A stretch of 10,953 nt of DNA, from NCBI GenBank assembly GCA_002455655.1, contig DKLF01000094.1, forward strand, positions 7,815-18,767. Reading direction: 5' to 3'. Positions 5,349 to 10,953 of the stretch are shown here, in pieces. This DNA comes from Oscillibacter sp. UBA6647 (GTDB lineage Bacteria; Bacillota; Clostridia; Oscillospirales; Oscillospiraceae). Within the stretch, counting starts at the first letter, position 1. Every line of letters begins with the position of its first letter. The translations under genes and the position numbers were made by a program. The notes below the pieces were generated by a model, which made no database searches, had not been told where the DNA came from, and saw only the letters and a list, made by a program, of their open reading frames with translations.

Positions 5349-7349
5349 TCAAAGCAGCAGGACCAGCCGGTAAACCACAAAGGCCGCCAGCCACGCCACG
5401 GCGCACTGTCCCACAGCCACCTCCGCCGCCTTCCAACCGGAACCAAGTTCCCGTCGAACGGCAGAAATCGCCGCAACGCAAGGAGTATAAAGCAATGTAA
5501 AGGTTAAAAAGCTGACCGCGGAAGCGGTGGTGAACAGTCCGCCCAAGGCCTCGGCAACATTGCCCGCCGCCCCGGTAAGCACGCCCAACGTGGACACAAC
5601 AGATTCCTTGGCGATAAAGCCGGTGACCAGCGCGGTGGATACCCGCCAGTCCGCAAAGCCCAGCGGGGCAAACAGGGGAGAGAGCACCGCCCCCGTCAGA
5701 GCCAGAAGACTGTCCGCGCTGTCGTCCACCACGTTGAACCGCACGTCAAAGGTCTGGAGAAACCAGACAACGAGGGTGGCGATAAAAATGACGGTAAAGG
5801 CCCTTTCCAAAAAATCCTTTGCCTTGTCCCAGCAAAGCCGCCCAACGCTTTGAAGCGAGGGGAAACGGTAGTTGGGAAGCTCCATGACGAAGGGGACGGG
5901 GTTGCCCCGAAACACCGTGCCGCCCAAAAGCTTTGCCGCCAAAATGCCCGCCAGAATGCCCATCAGATACAGCGAAGACATTACAAGCCCGCCCTTTCCG
6001 GGGAAAAAGGCGGCGGTAAACACGCCGTAAATGGGGATTTTCGCAGAGCAGCTCATGAAGGGGGTCAGCAGAATTGTCATCTGCCTGTCCCGTTCGGAGG
6101 CCAGCGTCCGGGTGGCCATAATGGCGGGGACGGAGCAGCCGAAGCCCACCAGCATGGGCACGATGCTGCGGCCCGACAGGCCGATTTTCCGAAGAAGCTG
6201 GTCCATGACGAAGGCTACCCGGGCCATATACCCTGTGTCCTCCAGAATGGAGAGAAAGAAAAACAGCACCACGATAATGGGCAGGAAGGACAGCACGCTC
6301 CCCACTCCGGCAAACACCCCGTCGATCACCAGAGAGTGAACCACGGGATTCAGGTCGTACTGCGTCAGCGTTCGGTCCACGATGGAGGCCAGCGCGTCGA
6401 TGCCCATTGCCAGAAGGTTGGAAAGGACCGCGCCCAAGACGTTGAAGGTGAGATAAAAAATAGACAGCATCACGCCGAAAAAGATGGGCAGCGCCCAAAT
6501 CCGGTGGGTGAGCACCCGGTCAATTCGCTGGCTTCTTGCCCGCTCGGCAGATTGAGAAGGCTTTACCACCGTGTCGCGGCAGACCCGCTCAATAAACTCA
6601 TAGCGCATGTCGGCAAGAGCTGCGTTGCGGTCCATGCCGCGCTCCGTCTCCATTTCCGTGATGCTGTGCTCAATCAGCTCCAGCTCGTTCTGGTCCAGCT
6701 CCAGCCGCACGGCGAAGTCTGAATCGCCCTCGATCAGCTTGGTGGCGGCGAAACGGACGGAGATGCGGGCGGCCTGCGCATGGTCCTCGATTTGATGGGC
6801 CACCGCGTGGATGCAGCGGTGGACGGGGCCGGGAGGACAAAAATCCTTGACGGCGGGAAGTGTACGGCGCTTGGCGGTTTGCACCGCCGCGTCCACAAGC
6901 TCGCTCACGCCCTCGTTTTTCACGGCGGAAATGGGAACCACCGGAATGCCCAAGGCTTTGGACATGCCTGCCACATTGACGGTGCCGCCATTTTTGCGCA
7001 CCTCGTCCATCATGTTCAGCGCCAGAACCATGGGAATCTGCATTTCCATAAGCTGAAGCGTTAAGTACAAATTTCGCTCAATATTGGATGCATCCACGAT
7101 GTTGATGATGCAGTCGGGCCGCTCTCCCAGAATGAAGTCCCGGGTGACAATCTCCTCCGGCGTGTAGGGCCGAATGGAATAGATGCCCGGCAAATCCACC
7201 ACCGTGCAGTCCTTCTCTCCCCGAATAATCCCGGATTTCTGGTCCACCGTCACGCCGGGAAAATTGCCAACGTGCTGGTTGGAGCCGGTGAGTTGATTAA
7301 ACAGCGTGGTTTTACCGCAGTTTTGATTTCCTGCTAAAGCAAAGATCAT
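5349..7349 (-). CDS. feoB: Ferrous iron transport protein B (GTPase-coupled Fe(II) permease)
   Basis: The product is 666 residues. The N-terminal G domain shows G1 GNQNCGKTT (7-15), the G2 threonine in PGVTV (31-35), G3 DLPG (52-55), G4 NMMD (112-115) and G5 ISA (140-142). A GDI-like helical linker (about 170-265) leads into the membrane domain (from about 285). That domain includes the gate motifs VGFGCSVPAIMATRTL and MSCSAKIPIYGVF with their conserved cysteines, and a late TPCVAAISAVRRE motif. The protein ends soon after its last helix, so it lacks the longer C-terminus of the E. coli form, as is common in Firmicutes. The ATG overlaps the feoA stop by 4 nt (ATGA), implying coupled translation. 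It imports Fe(II) across the cytoplasmic membrane, which fits an anaerobe. Confidence 0.98.
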   Translation of the reverse strand: MIFALAGNQNCGKTTLFNQLTGSNQHVGNFPGVTVDQKSGIIRGEKDCTVVDLPGIYSIRPYTPEEIVTRDFILGERPDCIINIVDASNIERNLYLTLQLMEMQIPMVLALNMMDEVRKNGGTVNVAGMSKALGIPVVPISAVKNEGVSELVDAAVQTAKRRTLPAVKDFCPPGPVHRCIHAVAHQIEDHAQAARISVRFAATKLIEGDSDFAVRLELDQNELELIEHSITEMETERGMDRNAALADMRYEFIERVCRDTVVKPSQSAERARSQRIDRVLTHRIWALPIFFGVMLSIFYLTFNVLGAVLSNLLAMGIDALASIVDRTLTQYDLNPVVHSLVIDGVFAGVGSVLSFLPIIVVLFFFLSILEDTGYMARVAFVMDQLLRKIGLSGRSIVPMLVGFGCSVPAIMATRTLASERDRQMTILLTPFMSCSAKIPIYGVFTAAFFPGKGGLVMSSLYLMGILAGILAAKLLGGTVFRGNPVPFVMELPNYRFPSLQSVGRLCWDKAKDFLERAFTVIFIATLVVWFLQTFDVRFNVVDDSADSLLALTGAVLSPLFAPLGFADWRVSTALVTGFIAKESVVSTLGVLTGAAGNVAEALGGLFTTASAVSFLTFTLLYTPCVAAISAVRRELGSGWKAAEVAVGQCAVAWLAAFVVYRLVLLL

Positions 7350-7573
7350 GGCATGACCTCCACTTCGATGTTCCGGGCGTCCTCCCGGCGCAGGGACAGG
7401 GAGTAGCCCCGTACCAACAGCTCCATAGGGTCCCCCAGAGGGGCCACCCGCTCAATCCGCACCACGGTTTTCGGAATCAGCCCCATGTCCAGCAGGCGGC
7501 ACCGCAGCGCGCCCTGTCCGCCCACGGCGGTAATGACGGCCCTTTGGCCGATGGGTAAGGTATCCAACTGCAT
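7346..7573 (-). CDS. feoA: Ferrous iron transport protein A
   Basis: The product is 75 residues, the family's usual size, with an SH3-like beta-barrel. It is a small cytosolic partner of FeoB. Typical features are the opening TLPIGQRAVI, then GALRCRLLDMGLIPKTVVRI (21-40), PLGDPMELLVRGYSLSLRRE (45-64) and the closing ARNIEVEV. The ATG at 7571-7573 follows AAGGGA, about 11 nt upstream, a rather long spacing. No better start exists before the promoter. The leader is about 57 nt and starts with the repeat structure described at 7607-7643. Only one feoA copy is present, whereas many Firmicutes feo operons carry two. Confidence 0.95.
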   Translation of the reverse strand: MQLDTLPIGQRAVITAVGGQGALRCRLLDMGLIPKTVVRIERVAPLGDPMELLVRGYSLSLRREDARNIEVEVMP

Positions 7574-7606
7574 CTTATACGCGTCCCTTCGACGTAATTC
7601 GGTTCT

Positions 7607-7643
7607 AGAGTTAGTAAACGGTAACTCTGTAAGGTTAGAGTAG
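7607..7643 (-). promoter_or_regulatory. Three alternating half-sites at the feo promoter, likely operator and 5' hairpin
   Basis: AGAGTTA (7607-7613), TAACTCT (7622-7628) and AGAGTAG (7637-7643) lie at exact 15 bp steps in alternating orientation, each pair separated by 8 bp. The first pair is a perfect 7 bp inverted repeat. The last copy covers the -10 hexamer. In RNA the first pair would form a hairpin close to the 5' end of the feo transcript. The stretch 7630-7648 (TAAGGTTAGAGTAGCATAA) also matches the DtxR/IdeR consensus at 14 of 19 positions by my count. An iron-responsive repressor is the natural candidate. Confidence 0.5.
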
Positions 7644-7665
7644 CATAACGCCGCCCACCTGTCAA
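7637..7665 (-). promoter_or_regulatory. feo operon promoter
   Basis: On the minus strand a perfect TTGACA (7660-7665) is followed by a 17 bp spacer and TACTCT (7637-7642). The -10 is weak (3 of 6) but has an upstream TG one base away (extended -10). Start expected near 7630. A weak -10 with strong -35, covered by repeats, is typical of a regulated promoter. Confidence 0.7.
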
Positions 7666-7744
7666 ACCCCGGCTTGTGAAAAATGCACTTAAATTTGCCG
7701 CCCGGATTTGTGAAAAACAGCAGAGCCGGGCCATGTTCAAGCGC

Positions 7745-7776
7745 AAAAAAGCGCGGGGGCCAAAAGGCCTCCGCGC
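7745..7776 (-). terminator. Intrinsic terminator of the pantothenate kinase gene
   Basis: GCGCGG (7751-7756) pairs with CCGCGC (7771-7776). An inner GGCC/GGCC stem (7758-7761 with 7766-7769) surrounds a 4 nt loop, with one mismatch between the two stems. Read on the minus strand it is followed by six T (7745-7750). It lies 43 nt after the kinase stop codon and upstream of the feo promoter. Confidence 0.9.
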
Positions 7777-7819
7777 CGGAGACGATTAAGGAAGATTGTG
7801 GAACATCCAAGGAAAAGCG

Positions 7820-8665
7820 TCAGTCCAAACTGCCGAAGCTTTTTTGCTTGATACTGCACAGCGCCGCGCCGATGGCGGTTGCAAAGGTGGCGTTTTCGGG
7901 AATGATATAGCGGATGCCGTACAGCTTTTCAAATACCTGAAAGGCAGGCTCCGCCTGATCCAGCGTGGTCATGGAGCCGGTGAGAATGACGGTGTCCGTC
8001 CCGCAGCAGCGGCAGGCCAGCACCGTCATGGTGCCGATGGCCTGAAGCACCAGATTCACCGTCCCGGCGGCAAGGTCCGCGGGAGAGGCGTCCTCGGCCA
8101 GATTTCCGAAGTTTGCGGCGGTCATGTCCGGATGCAGGGTTTTGGCGGCCTCTGTGACGATATCCGCGATGCGCAAGTCCACGTGGGAGAGGTCCCCGCC
8201 GACGGCCAGCTTCTTGATCTGGCCGAACCGCTCCACGCCCACCAGCTTGCGGCAAAGGCCGCCCAAAGTGCCGCCGCCGATGCCGCTGCCGCACAGGTGC
8301 TCTACCTTTCCGTCCTTTGCCCAGAGAAAGGCCGTGCCGGTGCCCATGGTTGCCACCACGCCCTCTGACTGGCCGGAGAGCGCCAGTGCCCCGGTGCCGC
8401 TGGCGGTAAATTCGTCCACCCGGCAGGTGGGGATGCCGTGGATATCCTCCTGCACATAGGAAGCGCCCACGCCGGTGAGCACAATCTGCTGCACATCGTC
8501 CAGCCACATGTGGTTGCTGACAAGATAGTTTCCCAGCGCTCCGAATAACGACGTAAGCTGGTCCTCTGCCCGGACGCGGAGCATGGATATTACGGTTCCC
8601 TGCTCGTCCAGACCCACAACCTTTGTGGTGGAGCCGCCGATATCGATTCCCAGAATCAGGCCCAT
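7820..8665 (-). CDS. coaW: Type II pantothenate kinase
   Basis: The product is 281 residues, close to Staphylococcus CoaW (about 267). It phosphorylates pantothenate with ATP, the first step of coenzyme A synthesis, in the cytosol. It has the ASKHA/Fumble-type fold: phosphate loop GIDIGGSTTK (6-15), VDEFTASGTGA (83-93) holding the likely catalytic Glu (E85), ATMGTGTAFLW (105-115), GSGIGGGTLGGL (127-138), MTAANFG (181-187) and a late VILTGS then ENATFATAIGAAL. These align with the CoaW signatures VEF, NVGTGTS, GIGTGGG and LTAANFG that I know from Staphylococcus. The start at 8663-8665 has AAGGAG (8674-8679) with 8 nt spacing; an in-frame TTG at 8683 overlaps that site. It is monocistronic, with its own promoter and terminator. 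Type II enzymes tend to be little inhibited by CoA. Confidence 0.92.
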   Translation of the reverse strand: MGLILGIDIGGSTTKVVGLDEQGTVISMLRVRAEDQLTSLFGALGNYLVSNHMWLDDVQQIVLTGVGASYVQEDIHGIPTCRVDEFTASGTGALALSGQSEGVVATMGTGTAFLWAKDGKVEHLCGSGIGGGTLGGLCRKLVGVERFGQIKKLAVGGDLSHVDLRIADIVTEAAKTLHPDMTAANFGNLAEDASPADLAAGTVNLVLQAIGTMTVLACRCCGTDTVILTGSMTTLDQAEPAFQVFEKLYGIRYIIPENATFATAIGAALCSIKQKSFGSLD

Positions 8666-8733
8666 GCCTCTGGCTCCTTTCAAATGCGGACGCGGCGCGC
8701 GGTCATATGCCCGCCATTATAAAATATGCTTGT

Positions 8734-8762
8734 ATCATAGGGGAGAAGCGCGGGATTGTCAA
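8734..8762 (-). promoter_or_regulatory. Sigma-A promoter of the pantothenate kinase gene
   Basis: On the minus strand TTGACA (8757-8762, perfect) is followed by 17 bp and TATGAT (8734-8739, 5 of 6). Start expected near 8727, giving a leader of about 60 nt. This is a strong constitutive-looking promoter, back to back with the pncB promoter, with only 42 bp between the two -35 elements. Confidence 0.85.
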
Positions 8763-8804
8763 TTCAAAGAGTCGACAAACTTTTGAGGAAAAATGCGGAA
8801 AACA

Positions 8805-8833
8805 TTGCTTTCCCCGGCAGGGAGCGCTATAAT
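8805..8833 (+). promoter_or_regulatory. Sigma-A promoter of pncB
   Basis: TTGCTT (8805-8810) is followed by a 17 bp spacer and a perfect TATAAT (8828-8833). Start expected near 8840. The upstream in-frame ATG at 8793 lies before this promoter, which supports the downstream start of pncB at 8880. Confidence 0.8.
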
Positions 8834-8843
8834 CTATGCAATT

Positions 8844-8874
8844 ACCTCCGTTTTTGACGGAGTACGTTTGAGGT
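8844..8874 (+). promoter_or_regulatory. pncB leader hairpin with possible pairing to the ribosome binding site
   Basis: CTCCGT (8846-8851) and ACGGAG (8857-8862) form a perfect 6 bp stem with a TTTTG loop, starting about 6 nt into the expected transcript. ACCTC (8844-8848) is also complementary to GAGGT (8870-8874), the ribosome binding site of pncB. The two pairings share 8846-8848 and so exclude each other. Confidence 0.35.
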
Positions 8875-8879
8875 GCGAT

Positions 8880-10328
8880 ATGAGCGTCCGCGGGAAACTC
8901 AATATGTCCATGCTTTGTGACTTCTATGAGCTGACCATGGGAAACGGGTACTTTGAAACGGGCTTTCAGGACCGGATTACCTATTTCGATGTGTTTTTCC
9001 GTAGCGTGCCGGATCAGGGCGGATTTGCTCTGGCGGCGGGACTGGATCAGGTGATCGAATACATCGAGGACCTGCATTTTTCAGAGGAGGACCTTCATTA
9101 TCTCCGGGGACGGAAGCTGTTTTCTGAGTCTTTTCTGAACTATTTGAAGCACTTTCGCTTCACCGGCGATTTGTACGCCATCCCGGAGGGAACTCCAATT
9201 TTTCCGCAGGAGCCGCTGATTACCGTCCGGGCCCCTGCCATTCAGGCCCAGCTCATCGAGACGTTTTTGCTGTTGGCTGTGAACCACCAGAGTCTGGTTG
9301 CCACCAAGGCAAACCGCATTGTCCGCGCTGCCAAGGGGCGCACGGTGCTGGAGTTTGGCTCTCGCCGCGCGCAGGGGACGGACGGCGCCATCACCGGCGC
9401 ACGGGCCGCCTATATCGGCGGCTGCGGGGGAACGGCCTGCGCCATTGCCGACCAGATTTACGGCGTTCCCGCCGGGGGGACCATGGCCCATGCATGGGTC
9501 CAGATGTTTGACAGCCAGTATGAGGCGTTTCAGACTTACTGCCGCCTTTATCCCAATAATGCAACGCTGCTGGTGGACACCTACAACACGCTCAAATCCG
9601 GCGTGCCGGACGCGATCCGGGCCTTTAACGAGGTGCTGCGGCCCTTGGGTATCCAAAAATGCGGCATTCGGCTGGATTCCGGCGACATGGCGTATCTCAC
9701 ACGGGAGGCCCGCAAGATGCTGGACGACGCGGGCTGGCCGGGCTGCGAGATTTCCGTGTCCAACGCGCTGGACGAGTATCTGATTCAGGATTTGGTGCAG
9801 CAGGGGGCCAAAATCGACATGTTCGGCGTGGGCGAGCGGCTGATTACAGCCCGCAGCGAGCCGGTGTTCGGCGGGGTGTACAAGCTGGCGGCGGTGGAGG
9901 ACAAGGAGGGGAACATCCTTCCCAAAATCAAGGTCAGCGAGAATATCGCAAAGATTACGATTCCCCATTTTAAGAAGACCTATCGGCTGTACGACCGGGC
10001 CACCGGGAAGGCGGAAGCGGACTATATCTGTCTTCACGACGAGGTTTTGGACGACACAAAACCCTTGGAGCTGTTTGACCCGATGGCCACATGGAAGCGG
10101 AAAACTTTGACGAATTTTACTGCCCGGGAGTTGCAGGAACCGATTTATCTGGGAGGAAAGCTGGTGTACCGCCAGCCGGAGCTGGGGGATATCCGGGCAT
10201 ACTGTGCCCAGCAGGTGGACACGCTGTGGGACGAGGTGAAGCGGTTCGACTATCCCCATAAATATTATGTGGACCTGTCCCGGAAGGTATGGGACATCCA
10301 GCACGACCTGCTGAAGCAGAGCAGATGA
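8880..10328 (+). CDS. pncB: Nicotinate phosphoribosyltransferase
   Basis: The product is 482 residues, normal for the Firmicute form. It joins nicotinate to PRPP, driven by ATP, to give nicotinate mononucleotide in the Preiss-Handler NAD salvage route. Landmarks: SMLCDFYELTMGNGYF (10-25), YFDVFFRSVPDQGGFA, ATKANRIV, LEFGSRRAQGTDGAITGARA (157-176), GTMAHAWVQMF (200-210) with the likely phosphorylated His at 204, LVDTYNTLKSG (231-241), IRLDSGDM (263-270) with the PRPP-site Asp, and FGVGERL (315-321). The start at 8880-8882 has GAGGTG (8870-8875) close upstream, and an earlier in-frame ATG at 8793 precedes the promoter. A 70 nt gap without a clear terminator separates it from the cardiolipin synthase gene, so read-through is possible. 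Confidence 0.97.
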   Translation: MSVRGKLNMSMLCDFYELTMGNGYFETGFQDRITYFDVFFRSVPDQGGFALAAGLDQVIEYIEDLHFSEEDLHYLRGRKLFSESFLNYLKHFRFTGDLYAIPEGTPIFPQEPLITVRAPAIQAQLIETFLLLAVNHQSLVATKANRIVRAAKGRTVLEFGSRRAQGTDGAITGARAAYIGGCGGTACAIADQIYGVPAGGTMAHAWVQMFDSQYEAFQTYCRLYPNNATLLVDTYNTLKSGVPDAIRAFNEVLRPLGIQKCGIRLDSGDMAYLTREARKMLDDAGWPGCEISVSNALDEYLIQDLVQQGAKIDMFGVGERLITARSEPVFGGVYKLAAVEDKEGNILPKIKVSENIAKITIPHFKKTYRLYDRATGKAEADYICLHDEVLDDTKPLELFDPMATWKRKTLTNFTARELQEPIYLGGKLVYRQPELGDIRAYCAQQVDTLWDEVKRFDYPHKYYVDLSRKVWDIQHDLLKQSR

Positions 10329-10398
10329 GGCCGACGGGGATCGGCACAGCGGTACGCCGCCAAGGCGAGACGCCGGATTGACAGGAAGGGAGCGGTTT

Positions 10399-10953
10399 AT
10401 GCGCCGGACAGGAGACAGACAGGCACGCAGCCAGAGAATTGAGCGGCGCATTTCCGCCGTGTCCAGCATTGCCATGTGCGTGCTCACGGTGTTGGTGCAG
10501 ATTGTGGTGACGCTGCTGCTGACGCGGCTTTTGAAGGAGCATGCCAGCCTTGCCTATGCGATTTTGGAGCTGATAGGCGTGGTGATGGCTGTGAGCGTGT
10601 TTCTCCGCTCCGGAAGCCCCAGCTATAAGCTTAGCTGGCTGTGCCTGCTGCTGGTGCTGCCGGTGTCCGGTATGCTGCTGTTCTTTCTGTGGGGCGGCAC
10701 CCATCAGGCAAAGACCTTGAGCCTGAAAAAGGTTCCGCCGCCTGCCGAGCGGGAGAGCGCCCGCCGCCAAAGCGAAAACAACGTGGCGAAGCTCACCCGG
10801 AAGGACGCGGCCATGGGCCGCGTGGCGGCCTATCTCCAAAAGCGGGACTTTCTGCTTTACAACAGGACTTCCGCCAAATATTTTGGCGACGGTATGGAAT
10901 TTTTTGACGATCTGATTGCCCATATCCAGCAGGCGGAGACGTATATCTTTCTG
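10399..10953 (+). CDS. cls: Cardiolipin synthase (phospholipase D family), N-terminal 185 residues, cut by the right edge
   Basis: This part has a basic N-terminus (MRRTGDRQARSQRIERRISA, 1-20) and two or three membrane helices (about 22-43, 50-68 and 79-99, the last ending in VLPVSGMLLFFLWGG). A linker then leads to the first PLD-like domain (LLYNRTSAKYFGDGMEFFDD, then a helix ending AETYIFL at the cut). The 'G..FF..L...I..AE.YIFL' block is typical of Firmicute cardiolipin synthases, just before 'EYFI' and the first HKD motif. The HKD catalytic motifs lie outside the window, so activity cannot be confirmed here. The ATG at 10399 has GGAAGGGAG with 6-9 nt spacing. The enzyme makes cardiolipin from phosphatidylglycerol at the cytoplasmic membrane. 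It probably shares the pncB transcript unless an unseen promoter exists in 10329-10398. Confidence 0.85.
   Translation, partial: MRRTGDRQARSQRIERRISAVSSIAMCVLTVLVQIVVTLLLTRLLKEHASLAYAILELIGVVMAVSVFLRSGSPSYKLSWLCLLLVLPVSGMLLFFLWGGTHQAKTLSLKKVPPPAERESARRQSENNVAKLTRKDAAMGRVAAYLQKRDFLLYNRTSAKYFGDGMEFFDDLIAHIQQAETYIFL

Noticed and set aside
5746..6722. Long alternate frames inside feoB on both strands (5746-6498 minus, 5850-6722 plus)
   Set aside because: feoB is intact from G1 to its last helix. These frames are low-complexity Arg/Gly/His-rich shadows without start signals.
8716..8744. Second TATAAT (8716-8721, minus strand) as an extra promoter for pantothenate kinase
   Set aside because: At a 17 bp spacing its -35 would be TCCCCT, with no match. 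The TTGACA/TATGAT promoter just upstream is far better.
10329..10398. TTGACA at about 10377-10382 as a promoter for the cardiolipin synthase gene
   Set aside because: No -10 element lies at the right distance; the position falls in the start of the coding sequence. Small GC stems here lack a U-tract, so no terminator is called either.
9081..10487. A 468-codon open frame on the minus strand opposite pncB
   Set aside because: It lies antisense to a clear nicotinate phosphoribosyltransferase, has no family-like motifs and no ribosome site. Long antisense frames are expected in GC-rich coding DNA.

Overview
The window looks like chromosomal housekeeping DNA from a GC-rich member of the Clostridia, most like the gut Oscillospiraceae (Flavonifractor or Pseudoflavonifractor type). 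This is inferred from strong AGGAGG ribosome binding sites on nearly every gene, sigma-A promoters with 17 bp spacers, intrinsic terminators, a FeoB-associated Cys-rich peptide, a type II pantothenate kinase, a Nim-type flavoprotein, and an ECF sigma/anti-sigma operon with small membrane proteins. I see no phage, transposase, CRISPR array, tRNA or rRNA.

Layout. Bases 1-723 hold a minus-strand unit: a promoter (695-723), an XRE-type regulator (212-658), then the start of an unidentified gene running off the left edge. Bases 769-3036 hold a second minus-strand operon: an ECF-type promoter, an ECF sigma factor, its zinc-finger anti-sigma factor, a TM2-like membrane protein and a LiaF-like small membrane protein, closed by a clear terminator. 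Both tightly linked gene pairs in it overlap by 14 nt. Bases 3112-4970 are plus strand: a sigma-A promoter, a Nim/PNPOx flavoprotein, an overlapping tRNA-dihydrouridine synthase, a 59-residue conserved-looking small protein and a strong hairpin.

Bases 5152-7665 hold a minus-strand ferrous iron uptake operon, feoA-feoB-FeoB-associated peptide, with a promoter overlapped by a set of alternating repeats and a DtxR-like box. Bases 7745-8762 hold a type II pantothenate kinase (minus), with its own terminator and promoter. It is divergent from nicotinate phosphoribosyltransferase (plus, 8880-10328), so two cofactor genes (CoA and NAD) sit back to back. A cardiolipin synthase gene begins at 10399 and runs off the right edge.

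How the genes work together. The sigma operon reads as a self-activating cell-envelope stress module whose effector genes are small membrane proteins. The feo operon is a compact Fe(II) importer. Nim and Dus are probably both FMN-binding proteins and are translationally coupled. No gap between genes exceeds 300 bases. I found no obviously new system. The best leads are the feo operator region, the sigma module, the possible ribosome-site pairing in the pncB leader, and the 59-residue protein.
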